Below are positions 26,195-37,575 of a DNA stretch of 37,575 nucleotides, piece by piece. The position numbers were made by a program, and so were the translations under genes. The notes beneath the pieces were generated by a model. The model saw only the letters and a list, made by a program, of their open reading frames with translations, had not been told where the DNA came from and ran no database searches. This DNA is from Alcaligenaceae bacterium. GTDB taxonomy: Bacteria; Pseudomonadota; Gammaproteobacteria; Burkholderiales; Burkholderiaceae_B. The stretch covers positions 1 through 37,575 of the forward strand of contig JAKDMO010000004.1 of NCBI GenBank assembly GCA_030452305.1, given 5' to 3'. Each line of letters opens with the position of its first letter. Positions within the stretch are counted from its first letter, which is position 1.

Positions 26195-28783
26195 ATGACC
26201 ACACCCGACCTCTCCAAGCACACCCCCATGATGCAGCAATATCTGCGCCTCAAAGCCGAGGCGGGATCGCATTTGCTGCTCTATCGCATGGGGGATTTCT
26301 ATGAAATGTTCTACGAGGATGCGGAACGCGGGGCGCGGCTGCTGAACCTGACGCTGACCAAGCGGGGGGCATCGAACGGCGCCCCGATCCCGATGGCGGG
26401 CGTGCCGTTTCATGCGATGGAAGGTTACCTGGCACGGCTGGTGGCTCTGGGCGAATCGATCGCGATTTGCGAGCAGATCGGTGATCCGGCTGCATCCAAG
26501 GGGCCGGTGGAGCGTCAGATCGTGCGGATCGTAACGCCCGGCACCCTGACTGACGAGGCCCTGCTGCCGGCAAAGTCCGATCGCATGATTGCGGCCCTGG
26601 TCACGGGGCGCAACCAGCGGCGTGATCAGGTGGGGCTGGCCTGGATGAATCTGGCCAATGGCGAATTCAAGGTCTGTGAATGTGCGCCCGACATGCTGAA
26701 TACCGAACTGGGGCGCATCGAGCCCGCAGAACTGCTGTGCCCGGAAGGTACCGACGCGCCGACCGATACCGGATCGGCTGCGGTCAGCCGGGCGCCCGCG
26801 TGGCATTTTGAGTTGGATGGCGCGAGCGATACCCTGCTGAAGCATTTCGGGGTCGATAGCCTGGGCAGCTTTGGGCTGGATCATCTGCCGCTGGCGACCT
26901 GCGCGGCGGGTGCGCTGCTGCGCTATGTCGGCCATACGCAATCGCAGGCGCTCAGCCATATCCAGACGGTCCGTGTGGATGTCAGTGGCGATTACCTGGT
27001 GCTGGATCCGGCGACACGCCGTAATCTGGAACTGACTGAAACCCTTAGCGGCGAAAGCGGCCCGACGCTGTTTTCGACCCTGGATCATTGCCGCACGCCC
27101 ATGGGCAGCCGGCAGTTGCGTCGCTGGCTGCACGAACCCTTGCGTCAGAACCCACCGGCCCAGGCACGTCAGGATGTGATCACGCGCATGCTGAATCCGA
27201 CCGATCCGGGTGAACAGCCGCTGAAGACCCTTCGACAGTCGCTGGCGAACCTGCCTGATATCGAGAGGATCGCGACACGTCTGGCCCTGCAGTCGATCCG
27301 CCCACGCGAGCTGGCCAGCCTGCGCGAGGCCCTCGGGCAGTTGCCGGCGTTGAACCAGCTGATCGAGCGACACTTTCAGCGCGACGAGTCCCTGATTGAA
27401 TATACACAAAGTATCTCTATCGATGGCACTCTGGAGCATCTGCTGACGGCAGCCATTGCACCCGAGCCCGCATTGATGATCCGCGAAGGCGGTGTGATGG
27501 CCGACGGCTACGACGAGGATCTCGACGAGCTGCGGCGCCTGGCCAGCGACAACGGCGAATTCCTGCTGGAAATCGAAGCGCGCGAGCGCGAGCGCACAGG
27601 CATTGCAAACCTGCGCGTGGAGTTTAACCGGGTGCACGGGTTTTATATCGAGGTTTCGCGCGGGCAGGCCGACAAGGTTCCGGATGACTACCGTCGTCGC
27701 CAGACGCTGAAAAATTCCGAGCGTTACATCACGCCCGAACTCAAGGAATGGGAGGACAAAGTCCTGTCGGCGCGCGAACGCAGCCTGACACGTGAAAAAC
27801 TGCTGTTCGAAGAACTGCTGGGCACGGCCGCCGCTCACGCGCCCGCCTTGTCGCGCTGCGCCTGGGCACTGGCACAAATTGACGCACTGGCGGCACTGGC
27901 ACACCATGCGCAGACCTGCCAGTGGGTCGCCCCCACCCTGATCGAGGACAGCCAAATCCTGATCCAGGCAGGTCGCCATCCCGTGGTGGAACACAGCATC
28001 GAGTCTTTCACGCCGAACGACTGCTCCATGACCGAAGAGCAGCGCCTGCTGCTGATCACCGGCCCGAACATGGGGGGCAAATCCACGTATATGCGACAGG
28101 TGGCGCTGATCGCCCTGCTGGCGCGCACAGGCAGTTATGTGCCGGCGCAGGCAGCACAGATCGGGCCGATCGACCGAATCTTTACCCGGATCGGCGCAGC
28201 CGATGATCTGGCGGGCGGGCGTTCGACCTTCATGATGGAAATGATCGAAGCCGGCGTGATCCTGGCGGGCGCTACACCCAAAAGCCTGGTGCTGATGGAT
28301 GAAATCGGGCGCGGTACATCGACCTATGACGGCCTGGCGCTGGCCTGGGCGATCGCGTATCGATTGCTGACCCACAACCGGGCACTGACCCTGTTCGCAA
28401 CCCACTATTTCGAAATGACGCACCTGCCCGCAAGATCCCACGGGGCGGCCAATATCCACCTGGCTGCAGCCGATACGCCCGCAGGCGTGGTTTTTTTGCA
28501 CGAAGTGCGCAAGGGCCCGGCCAGCCAGAGCTATGGCCTGCATGTCGCGCAGCGTGCCGGTATCCCGCAGGTCGTCATTCGTCACGCACGCCGCGAATTG
28601 GCCGAGCTTGAGGCCCGCAACCGTGGCGATTCGCAGCTGGCGTTGTTCATCGAAGAGGTCGAGGACGAAACCTCAGACCCGGATGCGCCCCTGAAAGCGG
28701 CGTTGGGCGCGCTGGAGCCTGACTCCCTGAGCCCACGCGAGGCGCTGGAGCTGCTCTACCAGTTGCGCCGCGATTTTCTCTGA
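26195..28783 (+). CDS. mutS: DNA mismatch repair protein MutS
   Basis: 862 aa; [80 protein letters not shown]. Confidence 0.99.
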   Translation: MTTPDLSKHTPMMQQYLRLKAEAGSHLLLYRMGDFYEMFYEDAERGARLLNLTLTKRGASNGAPIPMAGVPFHAMEGYLARLVALGESIAICEQIGDPAASKGPVERQIVRIVTPGTLTDEALLPAKSDRMIAALVTGRNQRRDQVGLAWMNLANGEFKVCECAPDMLNTELGRIEPAELLCPEGTDAPTDTGSAAVSRAPAWHFELDGASDTLLKHFGVDSLGSFGLDHLPLATCAAGALLRYVGHTQSQALSHIQTVRVDVSGDYLVLDPATRRNLELTETLSGESGPTLFSTLDHCRTPMGSRQLRRWLHEPLRQNPPAQARQDVITRMLNPTDPGEQPLKTLRQSLANLPDIERIATRLALQSIRPRELASLREALGQLPALNQLIERHFQRDESLIEYTQSISIDGTLEHLLTAAIAPEPALMIREGGVMADGYDEDLDELRRLASDNGEFLLEIEARERERTGIANLRVEFNRVHGFYIEVSRGQADKVPDDYRRRQTLKNSERYITPELKEWEDKVLSARERSLTREKLLFEELLGTAAAHAPALSRCAWALAQIDALAALAHHAQTCQWVAPTLIEDSQILIQAGRHPVVEHSIESFTPNDCSMTEEQRLLLITGPNMGGKSTYMRQVALIALLARTGSYVPAQAAQIGPIDRIFTRIGAADDLAGGRSTFMMEMIEAGVILAGATPKSLVLMDEIGRGTSTYDGLALAWAIAYRLLTHNRALTLFATHYFEMTHLPARSHGAANIHLAAADTPAGVVFLHEVRKGPASQSYGLHVAQRAGIPQVVIRHARRELAELEARNRGDSQLALFIEEVEDETSDPDAPLKAALGALEPDSLSPREALELLYQLRRDFL

Positions 28784-28801
28784 CGCACTGGCGGAAATTA
28801 G

Positions 28802-28817
28802 CTTATATCCAGATAAG
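28802..28817. promoter_or_regulatory. Candidate LysR-type (CysB-like) inverted repeat upstream of cysJIG
   Basis: CTTAT-ATCCAG-ATAAG, about 80 bp upstream of the cysJ start. Confidence 0.35.
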
Positions 28818-28897
28818 AAAATAAGGATCTTGTCGTTCACGCGGCATCCCGGCATCCCTAGAATGAGTCGCTTCTGTCACCATTCTGGCCTTATGCC

Positions 28898-30688
28898 ATG
28901 CTCGCACCCACCTACCTGCCGGAAGCCAAACACGCCCTGATCGCCGATCTGGCCGAAAGCCTGGAGCCCAACGCACTCAGTTGGCTGTCGGGATACTTCG
29001 CCGGGGTTGCCCAGGGCCGGCAGGCTATAAAGCCCGCCGCACTGAGCATCGCCGCCACGACGCCACCCACCTCGGCCGGGCGCCTGACCATTTTGTATGG
29101 CAGCCAGACAGGCAATGCAAAACGCATCGCCGAAAGTCTGCTCGAGCGCAGCACCGACCAGGGGCTGGATGTTCGCCTGGTGCGTGCCGACCAGTATTCG
29201 ACCCGCGAGCTGAGGGGCGAGCAACTGCTGTACATCGTCATGAGCACCCAGGGCGACGGTGAACCGCCGGACGATTCCATCGCCTTCGTCGAGTTTCTCA
29301 AGAGCCGCCGCGCACCCAAGTTACCGCAGATGAAGTATGCGGTGCTTGGCCTGGGCGATTCCAGCTATCCATCATTTTGCGGGATCTCGCAGGACCTGGA
29401 TGCCCGCCTGGCCGAGCTGGGCGCCCAGCGCCTGCAGGAAGCGGGCGCCGCAGACCTGGATATCGAAACCATCGCGGCGCCATGGCAGGACACCGCCCTG
29501 GTACTTGCCAAAGAGCATTTGAAACCGGGGGCGCCGACAAGCGCCACGGTGACACCCTTGCGTGCCGCCACAGCAGTGACCCGCGAACACCCCTTCCAGG
29601 CCGAGCTGCTGCTGGACCAGAGCATTACCGGGCGCGGCAGCGATAAAGACATCCGCCACCTGGAAATTTCACTGGAAGGCAGCGGGCTGTCCTACCAGCC
29701 GGGCGATGCGCTGGGTGTCTGGCCGGTTCAGGACGAACAATTGGTGGGCGCAGTCATTCAGGCCCTGGGGCTGGATGGCGCCGCCCCGATCGAGCATCAG
29801 GGGGTGACTCGCAGCTTGCAGGAATGGCTGGGCACCTATCGCGAACTGACCGTGCTGACACGGCCCTTTTTGCAAGCCCACGCCACACGGGCACAGTCGG
29901 GCACACTTGACGCCTTGTTCAACGCTGAACAGCGCAGCGAACTGGCCGAGTATATGGCTGCGAACCAGGTACTCGATGCCCTGCGCAATTGGCCGGCAAG
30001 CTGGACGGCGCAGGACCTGGTCACCGCCCTGCGCCCAATCACGCCCAGAATGTATTCCATCGCCTCCAGCCAGTCCACCGTTGACGAAGAGGTCCACCTG
30101 ACGCTGGCCAATGTGGCTTACGAACACGAAGGCGAGACCCGATGGGGCGTCGCATCGCGCTTCCTCAGCCAGTTGGAGGAAGGCGCGCGCCTGCCTATTT
30201 TTATTGAGGAAAACACCCGATTCAGGCTTCCGGCCGACCCGTCGCGCGACATCATCATGATCGGTGCGGGCACAGGCGTAGCTCCATACCGGGCGTTCAT
30301 CCAAGCACGCAGCGACGACGGTGCGAGCGGGCGGAATTGGCTGTTCTTTGGCAACCCGCATTTTTCAAGCGACTTCCTGTATCAGACCGAGTGGCAGCAG
30401 GCCGTGAAGGCGGGCAACCTGCACCGGATCGACCTGGCCTTTTCACGCGATCAGGAGGACAAGGTCTACGTCCAGCACCGCCTGATCGAACGGGCCGCCG
30501 AAGTCTACGACTGGATCCAGACAGGCGCGCATGTCTACGTATGCGGCGATGCCACCCATATGGCGCGCGATGTGCATCAGGCACTGATCGAGATCGCACG
30601 CGACCAGGGCGCACTGGATGAGGAAGGCGCCCGACAATGGCTGGACGAGCTGGCCGCCCAAGGCCGCTATGCCCGGGACGTGTACTGA
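28898..30688 (+). CDS. cysJ: NADPH-dependent assimilatory sulfite reductase flavoprotein subunit
   Basis: Flavodoxin domain (LTILYGSQTGNAKRIAESLLE; MSTQGDGEPPDD), FNR domain (RPITPRMYSIASSQ; MIGAGTGVAPYRAFIQAR). Confidence 0.96.
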   Translation: MLAPTYLPEAKHALIADLAESLEPNALSWLSGYFAGVAQGRQAIKPAALSIAATTPPTSAGRLTILYGSQTGNAKRIAESLLERSTDQGLDVRLVRADQYSTRELRGEQLLYIVMSTQGDGEPPDDSIAFVEFLKSRRAPKLPQMKYAVLGLGDSSYPSFCGISQDLDARLAELGAQRLQEAGAADLDIETIAAPWQDTALVLAKEHLKPGAPTSATVTPLRAATAVTREHPFQAELLLDQSITGRGSDKDIRHLEISLEGSGLSYQPGDALGVWPVQDEQLVGAVIQALGLDGAAPIEHQGVTRSLQEWLGTYRELTVLTRPFLQAHATRAQSGTLDALFNAEQRSELAEYMAANQVLDALRNWPASWTAQDLVTALRPITPRMYSIASSQSTVDEEVHLTLANVAYEHEGETRWGVASRFLSQLEEGARLPIFIEENTRFRLPADPSRDIIMIGAGTGVAPYRAFIQARSDDGASGRNWLFFGNPHFSSDFLYQTEWQQAVKAGNLHRIDLAFSRDQEDKVYVQHRLIERAAEVYDWIQTGAHVYVCGDATHMARDVHQALIEIARDQGALDEEGARQWLDELAAQGRYARDVY

Positions 30689-30754
30689 CACGCTCCTGCC
30701 CGAACCCCACGATTCGCGCCCACGCGGCGCCCCCCAAACGGCAACGATCCCAAG

Positions 30755-32419
30755 ATGAGCATCTCCCCCCTATCCCCCTTGGAACACATCAAGACAACCA
30801 GCCGATTCCTGCGCGGCACGATCGCCCAGGAACTGGAGAACCCGATTACCGGCGCCATCCCCGAAGCCGACACCAAGCTGCTGAAATTCCACGGCAGCTA
30901 CATGCAGGACGACCGCGACATCCGCGACGAACGGCGCAAGCAGAAGCTGGAGCCTGCCCACGCCTTCATGGTGCGCGCGCGCCTGCCGGGCGGCGTCATC
31001 CCGCCGCAGCAATGGCTGGCGCTGGACGCACTGGCGCAGCAATACGCCACCCGAGGCCTGCGCATCACCACGCGCCAGACCTTTCAATGGCACGGCATCC
31101 TGAAACGAAATCTGCGCGCCTTCATGCAGGGCATTCACGATGCCCGGGCGACGACCATCGCCGCCTGCGGCGATGTCAACCGCCAGGTGATCAGCTCCGT
31201 CAATCCACATCTGTCCAGCCAGCACACCCTGACCCAGGAATGGGTGCTGCGCCTCTCCAACCACTTCCTACCGCGCACCACGGCCTATGCGGAAATCTGG
31301 CTGGGCGGCAAACAGGTGGGCGAAGCCGTGGACGACGAGCCCATATACGGCAACGATTCCGCCTATCTGCCGCGCAAATTCAAGATCGGCATCGCCATCC
31401 CGCCGACCAACGACTGCGACGTGTTCGCCAATGATCTGGGCTTGGTGACCATTATCGAAAACGGTCGGCTGCAGGGTTTCAACGTGGCGGTGGGCGGCGG
31501 CATGGGTGCCACCGCCGGCGACCCCACGACGTATCCGCGTCTGGGCTCGCTGGTGGGTTTCGTTGCACCCGACGACCTGATCGCCGTCGCCGAAGCCGTG
31601 GTCACACTGCAGCGCGACCACGGCGACCGCAAGGAACGCCGGCACGCGCGACTGAAATACACGGTGGACCGCCTGGGCGTGGAGTGGTTCCGCGAACAGA
31701 TCCAGATCCGCAGCGGCCGCACCCTGCAGGACGTCCGCCCCTACCAATTCGAGAGCAACGGCGACCGCTACGGCTGGTCGCGCGGCGAGGACGGCCGCTG
31801 GCACCTGGGCCTGTACATTGCCTCGGGGCGCCTGTGGGATCACGACGGATCGCAGCTGCAAACCGGGGTGCGCGAAATCGCCAAAATCCACACGGGCGAA
31901 TTCCGCCTGACCTGCAATCAGAACATGGTGATTGCCAATGTCGCGCCCGAGGACCGCGCCCGGATCGACAAGCTGGTGGAACGCTACGGCCTGGACGGCT
32001 ATCGGCAGCAAAGCGGCATCCGGCGCCACCACATCGCCTGCGTCGCCCTGCCCACCTGTGGGCTGGCCATGGCCGAAAGCGAGCGCTATGCGCCCATCCT
32101 ATTGCCCAAGCTGGAAGCCCTGCTGGATCGGCACGGCCTGGCCGACGCACCCATCCTGCTGCGTCTGTCTGGCTGCCCGAACGGGTGCTCGCGCCCGTAC
32201 CTTGGGGAAATTGCCCTGGTGGGCCGCGCCCTCGGGCGCTATGACCTGCGCCTGGGTGCCGACTTTATCGGCGAGCGCATGAATGTGCTGTATCGGGAAA
32301 ACATCGCCGAACCTGACATCCTGTCCAGCCTGGACGCGCTGTTCGGCGACTATGCCGCACAACGCCGGCCCGATGAAGGTTTCGGTGACTTCCTCGTGCG
32401 TACCGGGGTCATTGGATGA
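30755..32419 (+). CDS. cysI: Assimilatory sulfite reductase hemoprotein subunit
   Basis: [22 protein letters not shown], siroheme/4Fe4S motif [16 protein letters not shown]...[18 protein letters not shown]. Confidence 0.97.
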   Translation: MSISPLSPLEHIKTTSRFLRGTIAQELENPITGAIPEADTKLLKFHGSYMQDDRDIRDERRKQKLEPAHAFMVRARLPGGVIPPQQWLALDALAQQYATRGLRITTRQTFQWHGILKRNLRAFMQGIHDARATTIAACGDVNRQVISSVNPHLSSQHTLTQEWVLRLSNHFLPRTTAYAEIWLGGKQVGEAVDDEPIYGNDSAYLPRKFKIGIAIPPTNDCDVFANDLGLVTIIENGRLQGFNVAVGGGMGATAGDPTTYPRLGSLVGFVAPDDLIAVAEAVVTLQRDHGDRKERRHARLKYTVDRLGVEWFREQIQIRSGRTLQDVRPYQFESNGDRYGWSRGEDGRWHLGLYIASGRLWDHDGSQLQTGVREIAKIHTGEFRLTCNQNMVIANVAPEDRARIDKLVERYGLDGYRQQSGIRRHHIACVALPTCGLAMAESERYAPILLPKLEALLDRHGLADAPILLRLSGCPNGCSRPYLGEIALVGRALGRYDLRLGADFIGERMNVLYRENIAEPDILSSLDALFGDYAAQRRPDEGFGDFLVRTGVIG

Positions 32420-33840
32420 ACCACTTCCCCCTGTTTGCCGACTTGCACGGCAAGGATGTCCTGGTCGTGGGCGGCGGCGCGGTTGCGGAACGCAAGGCGC
32501 GCAGCCTGCTCAGTGCCGGCGCGTGCGTCACGGTAGGCGCCCCGGAAATCGGTCGCAGCCTGCGCACCCTGCAGGCAGGCGGCACGATACGCTGCATCAA
32601 CACCTCGTTTGCGGAGGATTGGCTGGACGATATTTGGCTGGTCATCGCGGCGACCAACGACCGCAGTCTGAACCAGCAGGTCGCCGCTGCAGCCCAGGCA
32701 CGCAGGCTGTTCTGCAATGTCGTCGATGACCCAGAGCTCTCGAGCTTCCAGGTACCGGCTATTGTCGATCGCGCCCCCCTGACCATCGCGATTTCGTCGG
32801 GCGGCAGCGCCCCCGTCCTCGCACGCCGCTTGCGCGAACGCATCGAAAGCCTGTTCGATCACTCACTGGGCACCTTGGCCGAACTTGCCCGCCAAAAACG
32901 CCCCGAAATCCGCCGTGCCCTGCCCGATCTGGCGGCACGCAGGGGCTTCTATGATTGGCTGCTGGACGGGCCGGTCTTTCAGGCCCTGCGCCGTGGCCAC
33001 GAAGACGAGGCCCAGACCCTGCTCGATGACGCGCTGGCTGCAGGCCAGACCATACGTCCCGGAAAAGTCGTACTGGTCAGTGCCGGCCCCGGCGATCCAG
33101 GCCTGGTGACCCTCAAGGCCCTACGCGCCTTGAACGAGGCGGACATCATCCTGCACGATCGTCTGGTCAGCCGGGAAATCCTGGGCCTGGCGCGCCGCGA
33201 TGCCACGATGATCCATGTCGGAAAAACACCGGGTGAAGACCACGAAGCCACCCAGTCACGCATCCATCGTCTGATGGTCGAGCATGCCGAACAAGGGCGA
33301 TACGTGGTACGTCTGAAGGGCGGGGATGCGTTCATCTTTGGGCGCGGCGGTGAAGAACTGGAGTACCTTGCCGACCACGGGATCACCTACGAAGTGGTCC
33401 CCGGGATCACCTCGGCACTGGCCTGTGCCGCTTACTCTGGGGTACCGCTGACTCACCGCGATCATGCACAATCGGTCCGATTCATCACCGCACATCGCCA
33501 CAAGCACGCGAGCCCCGAAGAATGGCGCGCCATGGCCCTGCCTGGTCAAACCCTGGTGTTCTATATGGGCGTGGGGCAACTGGACGGACTGGCCGCGCAG
33601 TTGATCGGAAACGGCCGTACACCCGATACCCCGTTCGCACTGGTGGAAAATGGATCCATGAACTCGCAGCGCGCGCTATACGGCACGCTGGGGGAACTGG
33701 CCGGGCAGGCCGCCAAGCACTCGATTCGGTCCCCTGCACTGCTGATACTGGGCGAGGTGGCCGCACTGGGCCCCCGCCTGGCCTGGTTCGGAGCGCGCAT
33801 CAGCGCGCCCGAAACCGAGCCTCTGGCGGCGCTGCCTTAA
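32416..33840 (+). CDS. cysG: Siroheme synthase (trifunctional)
   Basis: N-terminal dehydrogenase/ferrochelatase ([19 protein letters not shown]) plus uroporphyrinogen-III methyltransferase ([50 protein letters not shown]). Start overlaps the cysI stop (ATGA). Confidence 0.97.
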   Translation: MNHFPLFADLHGKDVLVVGGGAVAERKARSLLSAGACVTVGAPEIGRSLRTLQAGGTIRCINTSFAEDWLDDIWLVIAATNDRSLNQQVAAAAQARRLFCNVVDDPELSSFQVPAIVDRAPLTIAISSGGSAPVLARRLRERIESLFDHSLGTLAELARQKRPEIRRALPDLAARRGFYDWLLDGPVFQALRRGHEDEAQTLLDDALAAGQTIRPGKVVLVSAGPGDPGLVTLKALRALNEADIILHDRLVSREILGLARRDATMIHVGKTPGEDHEATQSRIHRLMVEHAEQGRYVVRLKGGDAFIFGRGGEELEYLADHGITYEVVPGITSALACAAYSGVPLTHRDHAQSVRFITAHRHKHASPEEWRAMALPGQTLVFYMGVGQLDGLAAQLIGNGRTPDTPFALVENGSMNSQRALYGTLGELAGQAAKHSIRSPALLILGEVAALGPRLAWFGARISAPETEPLAALP

Positions 33841-34978
33841 GGCTGTGGCGCGTCCAGATGGTTCGACAGTACCGTAATCACACGACGCGCAGTGTCATCC
33901 GTCAGGGTGGCGCCGTTCTCGTCCTGTACCGAGACCTCTGAACTGCCCCCCTGATCCGCCACGTGGATACGCAGCTTCAGGGGCTCGGCCTTGTTGCGCG
34001 AGCCGAACAGGCGACCAAACACGGTCTGCTGCTCGATCTTTTCCCCTGTATCGGTATCCAGATAGCGGATGAAATAGTCGCCCTCGGAGCGGTTGCGGTC
34101 CTCGACAGTGAAGCGCGCCGAATCCAGCGCCACACCCACCCGGCGCCAGGCTCGGTCAAAGGGCTCGGACAGCACAATCGAGGCCTGATCCTCAGAGATC
34201 TGGGGTTTGGCCACCACGTTGCCGGTGTCTGCTTCAGCGTTCGATACCTGCTGCTGGGCATGACTGATATCCGAACCCAGGGCGACCATGAGGCGTGCCA
34301 GCATCGCGGCGTTCAGGCCCGGATCTTCGTCGCCGTACACCCACTTGAAGCCGGTGCCGTCGCTGGTTGGAGTTTCCTCCATGTGCTGATGGCTGATGTA
34401 GATTTCGGTCTCGCCATTAACGCGTTCCAGACGCGTCCTGAAGCGATCACGCTCGCCGCTGTCGAACGCCTGGTCGAACAGGCTACCCAAGACGCTGCGC
34501 AGCCAACCTTCCGGGATCTTGGCGCGATTCTCGGCCCAGTCGGTCTGGATAAGGCCTGCCTCGGGATCCTTGGACTGGATCGTAAAGCCCTGGTCGCCCC
34601 AGAATTCAATCACACGGGGGTAGATCACCTCGGCCGGCTGATCCACGACCAGCCAACGCAATGTTCCATCGCGCATGACCTGAATTCCGGTCTGCTTGGG
34701 CAGCACTGGCTGGCCGCACTGGAGCTATTCTCGGCCTGCTGCCCGGCGGCGTAATCGCTGAAGCTTGTTGTACCCTCAGGCGCCTGATAGTGCGGATTCT
34801 GGCTCGCGTTGGTCAGATCCGGCGGTATGCTGAGCGGATCACCCGATACCGTGCTTTTGTACTCGACCGAGTCGGCGTCGCCGGTAAGCTCGTTAAGTGT
34901 CGAGCACCCGGCCAAAGCCAACAGAGTCAGTCCAATGGCCGCTTTCGCCAATCCGGCGGAAAAATGTGTTGTAGTCAT
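33837..34978 (-). pseudogene. bamC: Outer membrane assembly lipoprotein BamC, apparently frameshifted
   Basis: N-terminus with lipobox LTLLALAGCSTLNELTGDADSVEYKS...PPDLTNASQNPHYQ in one frame (34625-34978), rest (LPKQTGIQVMRDGTLRWLVVDQPAEVIYPRVIEFWGDQGFTI...) in another frame (33837-about 34706). Confidence 0.87.
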
Positions 34979-35883
34979 GCTTGGATAGAACCCACTTTGA
35001 TCAAGGCATTGCGCACAAGGGCATGGAATTGAGGCTCGAGCGGCGTAAGCGGCAGGCGATAGCCCAGCTGGCTGAGGCCCATTTCAGCGACCGCCCACTT
35101 CACGGGAATCGGATTGGCCTCGATAAAGAGCACTCGGTTCAGCTCGACAAGCATTGCATTGAGCTTGCGCACTGTCGGAACATCGCCGCGCACGGCAGCC
35201 ACGCACAGATCATGCATCAGGCGTGGAGCCACATTCGCCGTGACCGAGATATTCCCCCTCCCCCCCAGCAGCATCAGGGCGGCTGCCGTGGCGTCGTCAC
35301 CGCTGAACACCTGAAAATCTGCCGGGGCCTCGGCCAGCAGCTGTGCACAGCGCGCGATATTGCCGGTCGCGTCCTTTACACCGATCACGCCCGGCAACTG
35401 TGCAAGGCGCAGAATGGTCTCGTTGGATATATCGGCCACCGTCCGCCCGGGCACGTTGTACAGGATGCAGGGCAGGTCCACGGCCTCGGCAATCGCACGA
35501 AAATGCCGATACAGGCCTTCCTGGCCCGGCTTGTTGTAGTACGGGACCACCGACAGGCCGGCTGCCGCACCCGAAGATTTTGCGTGGCGCGAAAGCTCGA
35601 TCGCCTCGGCGGTAGAGTTGCCGCCCGTTCCGGCAATCACTGGGATCCGGCCCGCCGCGTGCTGTACCGCAAGCTCGATCAGTGCGGCCTGCTCGTCAAC
35701 CGTAACCGTGGGTGATTCGCCGGTCGTGCCGACAATGCTGAGTGCATCGGTTCCCTGCTCGACATGCCAGTCGATCAATTTTCGAAAGGCCTCAAGATCA
35801 AGCCGCCCATCGGGGTACATGGGCGTAACGAGGGCCACCATACTGCCCTCGAAAACGGGAACAGCGGAATCCGGACTAGCCAT
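34975..35883 (-). CDS. dapA: 4-hydroxy-tetrahydrodipicolinate synthase
   Basis: [71 protein letters not shown]. Confidence 0.98.
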   Translation of the reverse strand: MASPDSAVPVFEGSMVALVTPMYPDGRLDLEAFRKLIDWHVEQGTDALSIVGTTGESPTVTVDEQAALIELAVQHAAGRIPVIAGTGGNSTAEAIELSRHAKSSGAAAGLSVVPYYNKPGQEGLYRHFRAIAEAVDLPCILYNVPGRTVADISNETILRLAQLPGVIGVKDATGNIARCAQLLAEAPADFQVFSGDDATAAALMLLGGRGNISVTANVAPRLMHDLCVAAVRGDVPTVRKLNAMLVELNRVLFIEANPIPVKWAVAEMGLSQLGYRLPLTPLEPQFHALVRNALIKVGSIQA

Positions 35884-35969
35884 GATGAATATGATCTCCT
35901 GGACTCACCCGGGTGCGCCACGCAACCCAGGCGATTAAAGTTGCAAGTTTACCGGATAACCAGCCGGAT

Positions 35970-36626
35970 TTATAAGAAGGTATTGACAACAAGCTCGCCC
36001 AGGGCGAGCAAAGGCCTCAGAATCACCCAAAGCACCCCGGTGAACATCAGAACGATCAGAATCACCAGACCATAGGGCTCGATGCGCGAATACTGCCAGG
36101 CCAGGCGTGAGGGCAACAGGCTGAACACGATGCGCCCGCCATCCAGCGGAGGCAAGGGCACGAGATTCAGGGCCATCAGGATCAGGTTGACCTGCACCCC
36201 CGCCACCGCCATCCGCACCCAGAAATCGGCGTTGCTGTGTGCCACACCGGTATCGACCATCAGGCGCAGGGAAACGGCCCAGATGATGGCCATGATCAGG
36301 TTCGAGCCCGGCCCGGCCAGCGCCACCCAAAGCATGTCCCGCTTGGGGCGGCGCAGGCGGCTCCAGTCAACCGGTACTGGCTTGGCCCAGCCGAACAGCA
36401 GGCCGCCGCCGCCCAGCAGCTTGGTGCTGAACAACAAAACCAGCGGTACGACAATCGTACCGATCGGATCAATATGCCTGATGGGGTTCAGGCTGATGCG
36501 CCCGGCCTGCCAGGCCGTCGGATCACCAAACATACGCGCGACATAGCCGTGCGCAGCCTCGTGCAAGGTGATCCCAAAGAGCACCGGCAAAGCATAGACC
36601 GCAATGGTCTGAATCAACGAATCCAT
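35970..36626 (-). CDS. Site-2 protease family (M50) membrane metalloprotease
   Basis: FGITLHEAAHGYVARMFGDPTAWQAGRISLNPIRHIDPIGT (HExxH), NLVPLPPLDGGRIV. Confidence 0.94.
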   Translation of the reverse strand: MDSLIQTIAVYALPVLFGITLHEAAHGYVARMFGDPTAWQAGRISLNPIRHIDPIGTIVVPLVLLFSTKLLGGGGLLFGWAKPVPVDWSRLRRPKRDMLWVALAGPGSNLIMAIIWAVSLRLMVDTGVAHSNADFWVRMAVAGVQVNLILMALNLVPLPPLDGGRIVFSLLPSRLAWQYSRIEPYGLVILIVLMFTGVLWVILRPLLALGELVVNTFL

Positions 36627-36682
36627 AGTATTCCGTGCAAGAACCGCCGCCGGAACCAATCCGCCGACCCAGCCAGAATAGC

Positions 36683-37309
36683 CTAATCCAGGCCCAGCGT
36701 GCTTGGATCCCCACGGCCGCGTCGCACAACCTGTGGTGGATCGACCGTCAGATCGACCACCGTAGTAGGTTCGAACGGGCAGGCACCGCCATCGACGATT
36801 GCCGCCAGATCGTGCTCGTAGCGCGCAAAAATTTCCTGTGCGTCATTCAGGGGGTGTTCCTCGCCCTGCGGGATCAGCGTGGTGGACATCAGTGGTGTAC
36901 CCGCCGCCTCGATCAGGGCCAAGGTCACGCGATGATCCGGCACGCGGATCCCGATTGACTTGCGTGACGGGTGCGACACCCTGCGCGGCACCTCGCGCGT
37001 GGCCTCGAGGATGAAGGTCCACGGCCCGGGCGTCGCAGCCTTCAGCAGCCGGTACTGACGGTTATCGACCCGCGCAAAATTACTGATCTCGCCCAAATCG
37101 CGGCAAAGCAGCGTCAGATGATGCCGGTCATCAAGCCCCCGCAGCCTGCGCAAGGCATCAGCAGCGGCCTTATCGTCAAGCCGGGCGACGACAGCATAGC
37201 TGGAGTCGGTGGGCACGGCCACCAGACTGCCCTGGCCGAGGAGCTCGCCGGCCTGATGAAGCAGCCGGGATTGCGGGTTATCGGGATGTACGACGAAAAT
37301 TTGTGCCAT
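36683..37309 (-). CDS. Sua5/YciO/YrdC family protein (L-threonylcarbamoyladenylate synthase type)
   Basis: MAQIFVVHPDNPQSRLLHQAGELLGQGSLVAVPTDSSYAVVARLDDKAAADALRRLRGLDDRHHLTLLCRDL; RVPDHRVTLALIEAAGTPLMSTTLI. Confidence 0.92.
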   Translation of the reverse strand: MAQIFVVHPDNPQSRLLHQAGELLGQGSLVAVPTDSSYAVVARLDDKAAADALRRLRGLDDRHHLTLLCRDLGEISNFARVDNRQYRLLKAATPGPWTFILEATREVPRRVSHPSRKSIGIRVPDHRVTLALIEAAGTPLMSTTLIPQGEEHPLNDAQEIFARYEHDLAAIVDGGACPFEPTTVVDLTVDPPQVVRRGRGDPSTLGLD

Positions 37310-37312
37310 AAG

Positions 37313-37346
37313 AAGGTTCCTGTATTTCGAAGGTTCCTGTATTTCG
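37313..37346. repeat. Perfect 17-bp tandem duplication
   Basis: AAGGTTCCTGTATTTCG at 37313-37329 and 37330-37346, immediately upstream of the Sua5-like start codon. Confidence 0.95.
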
Positions 37347-37520
37347 GGGGGCCCTGCATGGTACTCAAGCGCTGCGCCAACCGATAACATGACGGAAAAT
37401 GCGCCATTGATCAAGGGGCGGGTTTTGCGGCGGACCCGCCGGCCGAAAGCACACAGTTCATGCTAGAATCGCTTTTCTTCGGGTCGATTCAAGGGCTTGC
37501 CTTAATTTACCCGATACAAC

Positions 37521-37575
37521 GGTGGCCGTAGCTCAGTTGGTAGAGTCCCGGATTGTGATTCCGGTTGTCGTGGGT
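37521..37575 (+). tRNA. tRNA-His (GTG anticodon), truncated by the window end
   Basis: GGTGGCCGTAGCTCAGTTGGTAGAGTCCCGGATTGTGATTCCGGTTGTCGTGGGT: D-arm, anticodon loop ATTGTGATT, closely resembling bacterial tRNA-His. Confidence 0.95.

Noticed and set aside
24783-26195. Possible CRISPR array or other cas genes near cas3
   Set aside because: No regularly spaced direct repeats and no Cas5/7/8/1/2-like ORFs seen by eye in the window.
26189-28585. 798-aa ORF on the minus strand across mutS
   Set aside because: Fully antisense to an unambiguous mutS. The low-complexity Gln/Arg/His-rich product is typical of GC-rich shadow ORFs.
4842-28796. 15-mer GACGCACTGGCGGAA shortly after the stops of yceI (4842-4856) and mutS (28782-28796)
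   Set aside because: Only two copies, and close variants (GACGCACTGGCG) occur inside coding sequence (27.9 kb, 31.0 kb); probably composition-driven.
29669-32032. Long minus-strand ORFs (230 and 254 aa) across cysJ and cysI
   Set aside because: Antisense shadows of well-supported genes in GC-rich sequence.

Overview
This 37.6 kb window looks like a beta-proteobacterial (Alcaligenaceae/Burkholderiales-like) chromosome segment. That placement is inferred from protein flavour and gene order, not from any search. The left part (about 1-12.7 kb) carries acyl-CoA metabolism genes (partial AMP-dependent acyl-CoA synthetase, SCP2-type thiolase) with a divergent PAS-LuxR regulator, then DUF488, cytochrome b561-YceI, a small HMA copper chaperone, a Phd/PIN toxin-antitoxin pair, MFS, alpha/beta hydrolase with LysR, an SDR-like protein, and EamA with a divergent MocR. 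The middle part (about 12.7-26.1 kb) looks like an accessory metal-resistance island: CopR/CopS, CopA, CopB, cupredoxin, cytochrome c, DUF411, a YHS/HMBD P-type ATPase, a Csp-like four-helix copper protein and MntP. It is littered with truncated or fused gene relics: IS3-orfA::trbI, csp::dsbD 3' end, DUF1232::CDF 3' end, and an orphan type I Cas3 cut off after its first RecA domain. The right part is housekeeping: mutS, cysJ-cysI-cysG, dapA-bamC (bamC appears frameshifted), M50 protease, Sua5/YciO-like protein and the start of tRNA-His. The most interesting signals are the shared 16-bp motif (A)T(T/G)AC-N6-GTAAT at three copper promoters, several strong inverted repeats at divergent promoters, the orphan truncated Cas3 and the relic junctions around the copper island. 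No convincing wholly new system was found.
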